64,000 bases of DNA from contig CP141140.1 in NCBI GenBank assembly GCA_035235625.1, positions 11,242,685 through 11,306,684 on the forward strand. Direction: 5' to 3'. The DNA is from Saururus chinensis (lineage: Eukaryota; Streptophyta; Magnoliopsida; Piperales; Saururaceae). Numbering within the stretch: position 1 is the stretch's first letter; every line of letters starts with the position of its first letter. The notes under the pieces were generated by a model. That model was not told the origin of the DNA and did no database searches. It saw nothing but the letters and a program-made list of their open reading frames with translations. Both the position numbers and the translations under genes were made by a program. Shown piece after piece: positions 22,145 to 35,100 of this stretch.

Positions 22145-23808
22145 TAGGGTTTCTAATTGAATGATAGAGTATAGTATAAGTTTCCATTACCATAACAATT
22201 TTTCAAATCTTTATCCATATCCATTCTATTAAGTAAATGGTCTAGATACTTCCATAACTAGTCCATCCAATAATAATTTACCGGTTAATCGAATAACCAT
22301 TATCCACTACACTGTTTTAAATGTGCTAAAAAATACCACAATAAATATTTGTTATTCCCTAATCAGATATTACTGAGGTTAAAGACTAACATCATTACTA
22401 TCGTTGTTTATAGTTATTAAAAATAAATTGTGAGGATTAAACAAGAAACATAAATAGACACATATATTAGGAAAATACCTAATAAAACTCCTTGTTTTGT
22501 AATAATTATGAGTCCAACCCCAAAGCATCCCTCCACTGCCTATTTTATAAGAATCCTAAGTATTTTGAAGGTGTCTTGTAGGCAACAATGAGACCACATG
22601 CACTGATGCACATTATCCATTAATGTCTCTTTAAGCAATGTTTTAAAACCCGCCCTGGACCCCGACCCAGATTAGTGGTTGGGCTAGGTCAACTAGGGTT
22701 TTCAGATGATGACATCATAACCTAAAAAATTTAAAATAGTCCCCCCATATTTGAGAAAAAATTTCACTTAAACTAGTTCAAAGTTTTACTTAAAACTTTT
22801 TTTACCATTCAAAGATTGTTCATTCCAACCAATTTCAATAACAAAATCGCCATTCTAAATTTACAATCTAATATATACAAACATGATTTAACATAATCAT
22901 GATTCCAATCAATAGATATAAAATCTTAAATAAACCACTCATTTAAAGTTAAACAAGCTAACACTCTAACCAAGTTAGTTCGAGATGGGCAAAGTAAGAG
23001 TTTAATTGGTTCTATTATCCTAAGTTTAAGTTTTGATTTGAGCTAACTTGAATCTAGCCTAGAGCAGAATAGAGTTGGGTCAGCAATCCTACTCTAAACC
23101 TACAAATCATTTCCTTTTACAAACAAGCACTCCATAAGTTTAATTATCAAAATTTAAAAAATATTTATGGGTTTGAGTTATCAAAACAGAATTTAAACTA
23201 ATATGAAAGCAGCAAAAGTATTTTGCACAAAATGTCTATGTACCCAGTTAAGATTTTAGACATATAATTAAAAATAAAATGACCTAATGAGACCAGAGAA
23301 ATTATACAAAGCAATCAAATAAAAAACATTGAAGCAAAGTTAGTTTAAGAGAATATACAATATAAATTATATATGTATTTTTTAATCAAAAAATTTTCAG
23401 ATAGATATGAAATACTACAAAGAGCTAATCATCTTCCAAGTAATAGCTTGTAACAACTATAATGAGCGGTTGTAAGTAGTTAAATACATTCAGTAAATAT
23501 TTTGAGATTTGAATGACATCCTTAATGGAGAAAATCACCATGGTGAATCATGGCATAAAAATTATTGTCAAAGACCACAAATCAATCTATTTTGAAATTA
23601 AACCATTTAAGACTAATGACTAGTATAATATATTCACAATTTTTAAATATAACAAATGGGTAATGGATAAACAGGTATGGAAGAACTTTTTTCACTACCT
23701 TCCATTTAGATAATAGTCCGATAAAATTATCCTCTTATGTACTATATAACTTCTTAGCAGTATGGTACAAATGGGAAAACGGTAAAACAGATACTATTGA
23801 CAGCCCTA
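22145..23808 (-). mobile_element. hAT-like element, copy A (1664 bp)
   Basis: The ends are TAGGGTTTC and, from the right inward, TAGGGCTGTCAATAG. The flanks GCCATACT (22137-22144) and GCCTTACT (23809-23816) match at 7 of 8 bases. Large parts match 29815-32119 in inverted orientation, including ATGTGGTCTCAT, AATGGATAATGTGCATCA and TTTAAAACATTGCTT stretches. There is no coding frame. Confidence 0.75.
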
Positions 23809-23889
23809 GCCTTACTATGATCCATTCATGTTGGCGATGGTCTAAATCTTGATGTGTGTAAGATTTCCTCTAGAAAAATCATCTCCAAC

Positions 23890-24171
23890 AGTTCATTTTG
23901 TTCAAGCTTGTTGTGTTAGGGATTTCTTATTGATTGCACTTTGCAATGGCAAGCCCTAGGCAAATCACAAATACCTTTACAGTGGAGGCCCACCGCAGCA
24001 AGACGAGTCGTGAGTTACTCTTCTTTTGGAATGTACTTCTTGATTGCAAGCACCACCAATTCACAAATGCCTTCATGGTGGATGCACACTACGGCGAGGC
24101 TGGTCGAGAATTTTGACTTATACTTCTTCTCGAATGTACTTGGAAGTGGCAAGCCCTGCCAATTCACAAAC
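23890..24171. repeat. Tandem repeat of about 100-bp units (left part)
   Basis: Units share AATTCACAAA...TTTACAGTGGA.GCCCAC and TTGGAATGTACTTCTTGATT-like segments. The array is split by the solo LTR at 24172-29417 and continues to about 29570, so it is the older host sequence here. Confidence 0.7.
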
Positions 24172-26459
24172 TGTAATATCCCTGAATTTTTTACGATTTT
24201 CTGTGATTTTCCTGCTATTTTTCCGGTCATTTTCGGCGGGAAAATGTGACGCTTCGGCGTATTCGTCTCTGTATATTTTCCCCGTATTTATACCCATAGA
24301 GTCGGGTGTGGGGATTAGTCGTAGGCCACGGGCCTCGCTGCGCGCTTACGGTACGAGTTTTGGACTTATAACACGTAAACAAGAGGTACGCGTGTGTTGG
24401 GGGTATGTTTGGGAAAAAAAAGAGAAAACAGACAAAAGATTGGGCTCGGCCCGATCCAAACATTTTGGAACAGTTCCCCCCCTTCTCTCCGGCTTCTCTC
24501 TGTCCCAACCGCCGCCAGCAGGCCACAGGACGCCGGCATAGGCTCAGCCCAGGCCATGCGACGGCAGGGGGCCACCGTCCCGGCCACCCATGGCCGCTCC
24601 GCCCTTCGCCCCATCTCTCCCGGTTAGCCCCTTTTCGCACTCTGTTTTGTGGTTTCGCCACCTCCGTGGGCCGGCAAGGGCCAGCTGGCCGCCCATGGTT
24701 CCGCCCTAGGCCGGCGACGATAGGAGGCCACCCCTCCCGGCCCAGTGGGCCTCCGCTCCACCGCTCCAGTGATTTCCCCCCTCTGCCCCTGTTTTCCGCC
24801 CCCTTCTATCGATCTTGCCGGACGGCTTCGGCCGCCGTTGGACGGCCTAGCGGTGCTCAGTCGGAGTCGCCTTGGTTCGGCGATGATGATGGGCTACCCC
24901 TCTCGGCCCCGGGGGCCTCCGTTCCGCCGCTCCACTCACCTTTCCCTCTGCCCTATTTTCCGCCGGCGATCTATTTCGTTGAAATGGAAGCCGCCGCCGG
25001 CGATCCGTGGCTGTTTTGACCTCCCTCTAGCCTTGCCTTGCTCCGGCGAAGGCAGTGGACCACACCTCCATGCCCGGTTCCGCCTCCGCCCTCCCTCTTT
25101 CCTCCGGCCAGTACGTTTTACCGTACAATTTTTCGGTAGGTTGCCACTGCCACCGTTGGCTTGTGGAGGCAGCTAGGCTGTTGTGGGCTCCGCCTTGGCC
25201 TGGCGATGGACCAGGGACAGCCCCACCTGGACCAGTTCAGCCTCCGTCTCTCCCTTGCTCAGTCCGGGCGTCCCCTATTTTTGGTATACGTCCGTTTTGG
25301 ATGTGGTGACTGCCGCCATCAGTCGGACGCCAGACTTGACCTAGCAGACCTTAGTTCGGCTCCGCCCTGGCCCGGTGATGCCAGTGGGTCACCCCTTTGG
25401 GCCTTGTTCAGCATTGCGGCCCGTAGCTGCAGCTAGTTCCGCCTCACCGGCATATTTGTCGTTGACCTCTCTTGCCCTTTTACGCCGTCAGTACCGGACG
25501 GTCTTCGGCAAGAATTAGTATGACTTACCGTGAACGAAGGTGGATGAGTTCACCTGCTCAGGCCTTGGCCAATGACAGCCTCATGGCCTTTGCTCGACCC
25601 TGAACCTTCCTCTTGCCCTATGTCGTGTGTGATGCACAACTGCCCGCACCAAATGTGTTGGTTGTGAGTGGCAATCGGCGATGTTACCACTTCAATCGGC
25701 CACCATGTCCTTGCCATAGCCCAGATGCCCTTTTGTGGGCCTTGGGCCACCTCTGTTCAGCCCTCTCCCCTGCCCCTTTGGGCCGCGGGTGTATGTAGTA
25801 GCGTGTGCTTGTGGCCACACGTGTGTTTCAAGGCTTAGGCGCCGCTTTTGAGCCGCCTGACTATCGGTTGGCTTTGTCATCGAGTGGAGTTGACCACCAT
25901 AGCCCTCCTCCACCTCTCCTTTGTCCTCGAGCGTTGCCCCACGCTCTCCGCCCTTATGTTGGCCTTTATTGACCGAAATCGTCGCCGTTGGGTGCTGTCC
26001 ACGGCCGATTTTGACGTTTTGTGGCTGGCTGAGGACTTCTCAACTGTCGGCCGACTTTCAGTGAGTACACCATCTACTTCTAGTCGCACCGCCACATGCG
26101 TTGGCTTGACTTTTCTCCCGGCCACCCTAGTGTGCCGCCGTGGATCGCGGGTTTTGCCGCATTGATTCTGACACCTTGTTTGGCCGTGATTGTTTCCGGC
26201 ACTTCTTAAAATCCTCGGGACAACAACTCTCTCCACTTGGCAAAGCTATTGGCCGCCAACTCCGCCACCGACGCCGCCACCGTCATGTGCTCGCCATCAA
26301 ACGTCATGATTACGAGGTAGGGGAGCTTTGAACTCGTAATTTCATGATAGCATGCTTGAATGAGTAGTAGCATGCTAGGATTGCACGATGTGCATGTAAG
26401 CATGATGATATGGTATGTTGAAATGCATATGACATGCATGTTGGCTGTAAGTATGTTGG

Positions 26460-26760
26460 ATGTAAGTATGTGCTAGTGATGACTAGCGTGTTTGTTGGTA
26501 AGTTTCGTATGTATGCATGTTTGGAGTATGTTTGGATTATGCATGTGCTAGTGATGGCTAGCGTGCATGTTTAGAGTATGTATAGATTATGCATGTGCTA
26601 GTGATGGCTAGCGTGTATGTCTGACGTATGTATACATGTGCTAGTGATGACTAGCGTGTATGTCTGACGTATGTATGCATGTGCTAGTGATGGTTAGCGT
26701 GTATGTTTGACGTATGTATAAATGTGTATGTATGCACTAGTGATGGCTAGTGAGCATGGT
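26460..26760. repeat. Minisatellite with GTGCTAGTGATGGCTAGCG core
   Basis: About seven units of about 45 bp with GTGCTAGTGATGRCTAGCGT followed by variable GTATGT-rich filler. Confidence 0.85.
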
Positions 26761-27533
26761 TGTAAGTTACGTATGTATGACAGTATGTATATGTTATACG
26801 TATGTGTGATACACATACGTATGTATGATGGCTATTGGCCGATGCTATGGATATGTGTAAGTGTATGCGGGCAGAGGTATGGGCGATGGACAGTAAGTGG
26901 TGACAAAGCTTTCGTATGGATTTGGATATGGATGTGTAGCGTATGATGGAGGACAGAGGATATGAGTATGACGGGCAAGGATTTGGAGCGGTTTGTTTGG
27001 TTTGTATCAGAGCATATGTTTGGGGGAGTGGTCAGACAGTAAGAGTGTGCATAATTGCACAAGCATAACGTACAAGTTATGAAGTGAAAAGTAAGCTCAA
27101 TAAGTGAGGTATAAGTAAGAGGGGGACAACTGGGTTTGGCTCTGAGGAGCTTCTTTTGATGATGTTAGTGTAAGATGATTTGGCCATAAGGGGATGGCGG
27201 AGTACGTAAGACTGTAAGATTTTGATGTATGATGAGTTTGATCCTGATATGGACGAGTTAAGGAAGTCTGCTGCCCTGATGAACTAGGGTTTCGGATCAG
27301 GCTCAGCTTCGATTTGATCAGTCGAGCACTGTGAGTTTGTGTGGCATAATTGTACCACATAATGTACTTAATTCAAACTTGAATTATAAGCACAGCTAAT
27401 AATAGCGTTGTGAGTTTGAGACCTGAGGGTTTGGCGGATTAAGTTCCGTGTTTGAGCTAGCCGATAATGAGTCGGCTGAGCATTTATCATGTCTTGCCAT
27501 GGTGTTTATCCTGCGGGATGTTGTATGTGTGCT

Positions 27534-27850
27534 GTGTAGAGCACCAGACGTCTTTTGCTCTGTTGAGAGCGACGTATGTTTCCGATTTGGTCTACGTGCT
27601 GTATAAGCCCAGACATTTGATGCTCTGTTGAGAGCGATGTACGTTTCTGACTTTGTCTGTGTGCTATATGAAGCCCAGACGTCTGATGCTCTGTTGAGAG
27701 CGATGTATGTTTCCGACTTTGTCTGTGTACTGTATGAAGCCCAGACGTTTGATGCTCTGTTGAGAGCGATATATGCTTTCGATTTGGTCTGTGTGCTGTA
27801 TAAGCCCAGACGTTTGATGCTCTATTGAGAGCGTTGTATGTTTCCGCCCA
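27534..27850. repeat. Minisatellite, about 66-bp units
   Basis: Five units with the core GATGCTCTGTTGAGAGCGA and a following TTTCYGAYTTKGTCTGTGTRCT segment. Translated frames across it are just periodic. Confidence 0.9.
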
Positions 27851-27868
27851 AGAGTGGCACTGTACGAT

Positions 27869-28062
27869 TTCTGCCCAAGAGTGGCACTGGCACTATAAGA
27901 CCCATTATGGTGGGCAATTCTCTGGCACTATAAGACCCATTATGGTGGGCAATTCTCTGGCACTATAAGACCCATTATGGTGGGCAATTCTCTGGCACTA
28001 TAAGACCCATTATGTTGGGCAATTCTATGGCACTATAAGACCCATTATTGTGGGCAACTGTA
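27869..28062. repeat. Minisatellite, about 39-bp units
   Basis: Five near-identical units with GGCACTATAAGACCCATTAT followed by GTGGGCAATTCT. Confidence 0.9.
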
Positions 28063-28294
28063 TGACCCCTTATGTGTGGGTGTTTATGTTTGCGCGCTCA
28101 GGTAAGTAGTATCATGGACCTACTCTTACCTGTTTGATCCAGTGCCCCATGAGGATTGGTGTGCCTTACCTTCGGAAAAGTCCATGGCGTCTAGTCACTC
28201 CCCGGAGGTTAAGGTGTTGCCCCAGTGACATTCTTTTCCATTTCGACGCTGGAGCTTATTAGTTGTAATGAGCTTCAGTGGTCGTTAATATGTG

Positions 28295-28625
28295 TATGAG
28301 AACGACTGTAAGTGTATGAGTATGAGTATGACTGTAAGCGTATGAGTATGAGTATGACTGTAAGCGTATGAGTATGAGCACAACTGTAAGAGTATGAGTA
28401 CAATTGTAAGAGTAAGACTGTAAGCGTATGAATCTGAGCAAGACAGTAAGTGTAAGATATGCGAGTAAGGTCGCACGAGTAAGTGTAAGATGTGCGAGTA
28501 AGGTCGCATGAGTAAGTGTAAGATGTACGAGTAAGGTCGTACGAGTAAGTATATGATTGTATGAGTAAGGTCGTACAGGTATGCGTATGTTGTATGAGTA
28601 TGCGTACGATGGTACGAGTAAGTTT
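28295..28625. repeat. Degenerate GTAAGYGTATGAGTATGA repeat array
   Basis: Short units of 12-30 bp (GTAAGCGTATGAGTATGAGT and GCGAGTAAGGTCGCA variants) run without interruption. Confidence 0.85.
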
Positions 28626-29422
28626 GTAAGACCCTGGATAAGGGTGTTTGTGTAAGTTTTGTTTGATGGTATGATTTTGGCACTATGGTGCATTTAGTAT
28701 GTTTTTGGCACGATGGTGCATTTAGTATAACTTTGGCACGATGGTGCATTTGGTATGTTTGTATGTGCATGAGCATGATATTGATATGCCTATCTGCTTC
28801 ATATTTGAGTTGCATGAACGCATGTATTTATGAACTTATTGAGTTCACCGTTTGGGATTTCCCCTACTGGGTATTTTCCTACTGAGTATGAAAATACTCA
28901 CCCTACCATTTTTAGCCCCGTGGTTAGGGAGGCTTTTGCGGGTTTGTGATGGAGAGCTCCTGGAGATGGATGCTCATTTCAGCGGTGGATTGATTCCCGT
29001 TGACTTAGGTATATGCTTGACTCACTGCGAGTTTATTTGTGCCACGATCCGATGTATTGGGTGAGACGAGACGTTAAGATGTTTATATTCTGGACTTTCA
29101 TTTGGATTAGTCTGTGGACTGTTATGGGACTTGCACTCAGGGATGCCTGGGAGGGATTTGTATTTAAAAGTCTATGATCATAGCAATTTAGTCGTACGTG
29201 TGTTTTCGAGTAGCGCCTGATGATATTTGCTTTGGCCGTACGATGTTTGACCGTGTGATGAAAATATTTGGATGGAAAGTGGATGTTTAGTGTTTTAAAT
29301 TATAAACTGTTTTATCAGGTTTTGATTTCGTCATTTTCCCTCTGATTTACAGACGTTATATTGCAAAAATTTTCCGTGAATTTTGAGGAAAACGTATGAA
29401 AAATCTCGGGCGTTATACAAAC

Positions 29423-29814
29423 CCCTTTACAATTTACAGTGGAAGCCCACTGCCTCAATGTTGGCCGACTCCATGGGATGCACTTTTTATGGATTACACT
29501 TTGTAGTGACAAACCCCCAATTCACAAACTCTTTTACAGTGGACACCCACCACAACTAAGCTGAGCAGGAAGATTGGCTGTGGATGGAAGATTTGTTAGG
29601 CCAACGCAGTTGAGCTAAAGGAAGACGAACCAACAAGGAGATGGAAAAGGGGGAAGGGAGGCTGGGGTGGAGTATATGTGAATGGCATTTAATTGAGAGG
29701 GGCGATTTTGTTGGTCGATGGAGTTGAGATGCTACATGTAGAAAGAAAGAGGAAAGGGAGGCTAGGGTGGAGCAAATGGGGCTGGTGTTTGAGGGAGAGG
29801 ATATTGGGCTTGGT
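29423..29814. repeat. Right part of the 100-bp tandem repeat and purine-rich duplication
   Basis: 29423-29570 continues the array of 23890-24171. From 29640 two purine-rich copies follow, with the core GGGAGGCTRGGGTGGAG (about 29655 and 29757). No gene is seen. Confidence 0.65.
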
Positions 29815-30021
29815 TGGGGCTGCCAACGGTATCCGTTTTACTGTTCTACCGTCTGTACCATACCGTTAAGAAGTTAAATAGTATGAATAATTTATTCGAT
29901 GGGTAAGTAAGAGGATAATTTTATCCGACTGTTATCTTAATGGAAGGTAATGAAAAAAGTTCTTCCATGCCCGTTTATCTGTTACCCGTTTATCCATTAC
30001 CCGTTTGTCATATTTAAAAAT

Positions 30022-30024
<3 letters not shown>

Positions 30025-30076
<52 letters not shown>
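30025..30076. repeat. (AT)n microsatellite
   Basis: 26 uninterrupted AT units inside copy B. Confidence 0.98.
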
Positions 30077-30079
<3 letters not shown>

Positions 30080-31000
30080 TTAGTCTTAAGTGATTTAATT
30101 TCAAAAGAGATTGGCTTATGATCTTTTACAATAATCTTCATGTCATGATTCACCACGATGATTCACTCAATGAAAGATATCATTCAAATTCAAATATTTA
30201 TTGTATTTATTTAACTACTTACAACCATTGACTATAGTTGTTACAAGCTACTACTTGGAAGATAATTTACTTTTTCTAGCATTTCATATTTAACTTTATT
30301 TTTTAATAAAAAATATATATTTATAATTTATATTTTATATTCTCTTAAACTCACTTCGCTTTGATGTTTCTCATTTGGTTGCTTTGTTTAATTTTTATGG
30401 TCTCGTTAGGTCACAATTCATCTTTAATAATATGTGATAAAATCTTAACTAGCTACATAAACACTTTATACAAAATATTTTTACAATTCTTAGGTTAATT
30501 TAGATTCTATTTTGATAATTCAAACACATGAGTCTTTTTTATGTTTTTGATAATTAAACTTGTAGAATGTTTGTTTGTGCAAGGAAATAATTGGTGGGTT
30601 TGGAGTATGATTGTTGAGTTAGCTCTATTCTACTCGAGGCTAGACTCAAATTAGCTCAAATCAAAGCTTGAACTTGGGCTAATAGAATAAAACTCTTGTT
30701 TGGCTCATCTCATTTAGCTTGGTTTGAGTGTTTGTTAGTTTAACTTTGAATGAGTGGTATAAGTGGTTTATTTTGAGATTTGGTATATGTTGGATGGATT
30801 CATGATTATGTTACAAATCATGTTTATATATGAGATTAAAAAATTTAGAATGATTTAGTTATTGAAATAGGTTGAAATTAATAAGTTTTGAATGACGAAA
30901 CAAGTTTAAGTGAACCTTTATCTAAAATATGGGGAACTATTTTAAATTTTTTTGGTGATGATGTCATCCTCCGATCAACCCGAGTTGACTTAACCCAACC

Positions 31001-31545
31001 CAATATTTTAAAAACCGGCTCGGCCATTGACCCGAATTGGTCATCGGGTCGGGTTAATTGGGTTCAATCACTAGTCAACCTCGGTTGACCCGATTTTCCC
31101 ATATATTAGATTAAATAGAAAGTTAGGCAATATTCACACAAAATCATTGTAACTCAGTTGGTAGAGTGTAAATGCTATTTTTATCAAGACCTATGTTCGA
31201 ATCTCGCCGTGGAGAAAAAAAAAATTTGGCCTACTGTAAAATAGATAAATATTAAATAAAATAAAAATATGTATAAACAAAGTTGTTGTAGCATGGTGGG
31301 TTAGGCTTGCTGATGGGCTTTCATAGATTGTGAGTTGGAAATCCGTCTCCAACATAAAATTTTTTCATGACAAGTATTAAACTGGTCTGACCCGGGTAGC
31401 GGTTCGGTTGTTCAACCGGCCAGGTTGTGTTGACCTGGTCTGGTTAGTTTAACCAGTTAAAGTAGATGAACCTGTTAGATTTATCAACTGGGTCCGATTG
31501 AGCCTGGTCCAACTGGCTGGGTTGGGCCGATTTTTAAAACATTGG
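31001..31545. mobile_element. Nested MITE in copy B
   Basis: Absent from copy A at the matching place. The ends are CAATATTTTAAAAACCGGCT and, from the right inward, CCAATGTTTTAAAAATCGGC. The flanks CCCAACC (30994-31000) and CCCGACC (31546-31552) look like a target duplication with one transition. The interior holds many GGTCGGGTT/CCGGTTCAA-like subterminal motifs and a tRNA-like stretch. Confidence 0.7.
31145..31214 (+). repeat. tRNA-like sequence, probable SINE head or tRNA relic
   Basis: TAACTCAGTTGGTAGAGTG (A-box-like) is followed 25 bp later by TGTTCGAATCTC (B-box-like), the layout of an internal RNA polymerase III promoter. A run of A follows at 31213. No acceptor stem pairs well, so it is not a working tRNA gene. 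Confidence 0.6.
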
Positions 31546-32119
31546 CCCGACCACTAATCTGGGTCAGGGTTCTGGCTGGGTTTTAAAACATTGCTTGAAA
31601 AAGACACTAATGGATAATGTGCATCACTATATGTGGTCTCATTCTTGCTTTTAATACATATTTAAAAATAGTTGGTTGTGAGAAGACAATTATTATTCTC
31701 ACATTGAGATTCTTCTCAAATAGGCAGTAAATAGATGTCTTGAAACTGGACTCATATAATAGGAAAAAATTATTGAAACATAAGTAATTTATATATATGC
31801 CTAATATATGTATCCATTTTTAATCTTTACAATTTATTTGCAACAACTATAAATAAGAGTAGTAATGATGTTAGATTTTTTACCTTAGTAATATTTAATT
31901 ATGTGAATAAAAAATATTTATTTTAGTATTTTTAGCATATTTTAAAAAATATAATGGATAATAATTATCTGATTAACTGGCTGATTATTGGTGGAAGACA
32001 CAGTTATAGAAGTACCTACACCATTTACTTAATGGAACAGTTATGGATAAAGATTTAGGGAATGGTTATAATAATAGAATAGGTTGTACCGTAACCGTAT
32101 CTTTTCATTGGCAGCCCTA

Positions 32120-35100
32120 AGTTTGATGTATATAACGGGAAAAATGTAGGGGTACTACAATAAAAAAAATTTAAACCTCGGGTTACATTTTAATATTTTT
32201 TAAAAGAATAGGTTTATATGCACCCCAATAATCCCTTTAATACCCTATTTTATTAAGGTACCAATGGGATTATTAAGGTGCATATAGACCCATTCTTATA
32301 TAGTGCATAAAGATGCATTTTAAATAAACCACGCATTAGTTTAAAATTAAAAATAAAAAATGAACCAAAGCGGGGTGAAGGGAAAAAAGTTTTCTTTCAC
32401 CAACGACTAGCATGCGGCTCGCGGGCTGTACCAAGCCAATTCCTTTGGCAATGTGGTGCCGCCATTAACCCGTCAGATTAATCGTGCGAACCGCGCCCCA
32501 CCGCACAAAGTGACAAAGACACTGGAAAAGGATGTGACTTGTTTCTGTACATCCTCTTCCTGGCACATTTTTGTTGCCGTTGTAGAAAATTCAGCAATCC
32601 GACGAAATTGCATGTTCTACTTCTACCAAACCTTATATGATTCACACGCCTATATATTGGGCGGTGGAATTAAGCTGCTACAAGGAGTGAGTGGGATTCA
32701 GGGGAAGCCAATTGACACTGACCTTTTCATGATTAAGTTCAAATTAATTTGACGAGTTGTCAATGCATCATTGCCCAGTAGGTGAAACCCCTACGTGAGC
32801 ATCACAATTTTTTCTTTCTCCGACTCACCGTTCTCTTATTACCTGCGATGCGTCGTTTACTATATATAAAGCTTACTAGGTTTCCAGCCGACAATTTTTT
32901 TGCCTTTTTCGTGATATAAAGCTTTCAGCCAACTATTTTTGTAACTGACAATGACATTAATAATGCTTGGGCCAAACAATTCCTTCTCCATCCATAATGA
33001 TAATCTTCAAATCACATCGTCCTCGGCCGGTCTTTGTGGCAATTGTTTCACTTTGAAAACACGTGTCCTAGGTTCTTAGACCCTGCCCACTTGGACTCTC
33101 GACGCATGTTTCACGCCTTCCCAACTAAAGCCAAAGTCTGTTGGCATTCAGTGTCGTAGAATATATATGCATGAATAATGCTGCCATCTACACCACCTTA
33201 TCAGTACTTCCTCACGTGGAAGTTCATTTATCGCTCTCTATCTCCCTCATTGTGCATATTTATATAATTAACATATCACACGAAACTCATAGCCAAGCTT
33301 AATTGTCAAAAGTTGTGGAACAAGCTGTGATATGTCTCTAGCTAGACTCGGACGCCCCTCGTTATTAAAACAAAAAACAAAACAAATTGTGAAACAGGTA
33401 TTGTATATTGTCTTTGTAATGTTGGTTATCATTTCAATGTAGAAACTGAGAGCCGCCACAGCGCAGCACTTGTACTAGTTAGGGGAGAAACGGCACAGGG
33501 AAGAAAACTTACGCCATTATATGTACATACATAGTCATAGTCAAGTACGATATAATCTAAATACCCGCAAATATTCTTTCAGTCTCATATTAATAACAAT
33601 ATTTTAAAAAATAATAGTTTTTATTAAATAGTAAAATTTACTTACTAAGAGAAGGGAAAATAAGTTTAAGAATTTGAATAAAATAAAACTATTAACATGA
33701 AATAAACTTTTGTATCAAATGAAGCTATTAATTTAAAACAAAGAAAATAATTAAAAACTCATTAATTACAAAAGAGAGCGTATAGTTCGTTGAGTATCCT
33801 AAAATCATTTGTAAAGACAGTGCGCGCAGTTTATGATGGCCCGTGTCATTCTGCGCCATCACATCCATTTGAACAAATTAACCTACAAGAAGAAAGACAG
33901 ACGGAACTCTAGACTGGAACCCGTTGCCAGCAAGGGAGGACGTAACGCTGTTTTTGTTTTGACGTAACAGCTGCATCACTTTGCAGAGACCAAAATAGTT
34001 CCAAGAGATTATCTATTTGTGACGGAAACAGTTGACGCAATCATGCGTAGTCCAGAAAGTCGCATGGACCTGTAAGAAAACGTTCGCGACTTGGTTGTTC
34101 CCGTTTATTCTTCATCTTTAGCTGCTGGATGTCTTTTTGGTAAAGTTCTTAAGCTACTGTTTAGTAGCGACGTTGTCTTGCTTGCTTTCCATGGTCGGTA
34201 GTTTATCGAATCACTCCGTAGAAGGAATCAAATCGCCCATAGTTTTGCTTTGAGTGCAGCCCGTCTAAAGAGTTTTTGATGTTCTCCTCATAATAGGTCC
34301 AACGTTAAGGAGAATTATTAATATTTAAAATTAATGGCGTATATATTATACACATTAGTATCAGAATCATTGACGTTAATGTGTGCTAAAGTGTAAGTTA
34401 TTCATTTCACAGATAAAAGTTTTCATGCATTATTTACGCTAGCCTCACTGTTAGAGTATTAAAAATGTTTTCTAGACCGTGGCCCCCAATTGATACATGA
34501 CCTGTGCACACAGTGTGAATTTTCACTTTTTCTTCCTGCAACCATCGATGTTGCAAAGATAAATCCATTTGGACGGAGAAAAAAGAAAGATTAGATTGTA
34601 CATTACTATAGCCCGGTTCGCCATTTTTATCAAGTGTCTCTCACGAGCACAACTCAAAACCTATGTTTGCTCAATTGAGTGGATTACTTTGTCATCCACT
34701 TCAAAGTGGCATCACGTTTCTTGCGTCTGAGCCGACACACACCGTCCACAAAATAAGAGAAGACATAGCCATTACAGGGAGGGTGGAGAAATAACGATTT
34801 AACACGACTCCCAGTTTTCCCACCGAAATTATCAGTGTAGATGGCAATAATGCTCATCACTAATGTATGATGGACATATAAAATAATAGAGAAATATTTT
34901 CCAAACCATATTGCATGATCAGATTTTTATGACAAGAGGACATGTGGAGCGAGGGAACAATGGAACTATATTGGATTCAGTTCTCAAAGTTTTTCTCTTT
35001 CTATTTCTTCGTGATGTGGTAGTCTCCCATGGTTGGTCACCTAACATTGGTCACGAAAATAATGAGTTAAAATAGACAATAATAAAAATAACACGTACGT

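Larger units (their letters stand above)
24172..29417 (+). mobile_element. Very long solo LTR (5246 bp) rich in minisatellites
   Basis: It begins TGTAATATCCCTGAATTTTT and ends CTCGGGCGTTATA, and is flanked by a perfect 5-bp duplication CAAAC (24167-24171, 29418-29422). The two ends form an imperfect inverted pair, as in many plant LTRs. The final dinucleotide is TA, not the usual CA, so the right edge is less certain. The left third is GC-rich (24450-26200) with long but unconvincing frames; the right part holds four minisatellites. The motif ACTGAGTATGAAAATACTCACCC near 28880 resembles the 3' region of Ty3 (Tekay-like) LTRs. Confidence 0.65.
29815..32119 (+). mobile_element. hAT-like element, copy B (2305 bp)
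   Basis: The ends are TGGGGCTGCCAACGG and, from the right inward, TAGGGCTGCCAATG. It is an inverted relative of copy A at 22145-23808. The flanking octamers GGCTTGGT and AGTTTGAT differ only by transitions, so the target duplication would be old and is uncertain. It is longer than copy A because of an AT microsatellite and a nested 545-bp insert (31001-31545). Confidence 0.65.

Noticed and set aside
24405..25019. 204-residue open frame and overlapping frames at 24405-26331
   Set aside because: GC-rich sequence inside the long solo LTR keeps several frames open on both strands at once; no domain, no codon bias for one frame.
27534..28062. CRISPR-like array
   Set aside because: Units are directly tandem without unique spacers, within a plant LTR; it is a minisatellite.
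28259..28815. Two long minus-strand frames
   Set aside because: Periodic translation of the GTATGAGTATGA repeat array.
31145..31214. Functional tRNA gene
   Set aside because: A- and B-box-like motifs are present but no acceptor stem or clear anticodon arm can be folded.
32453..32752. 99-residue open frame upstream of the second CBF gene
   Set aside because: It starts at GTG, has no recognised domain or splice context, and could not be supported.
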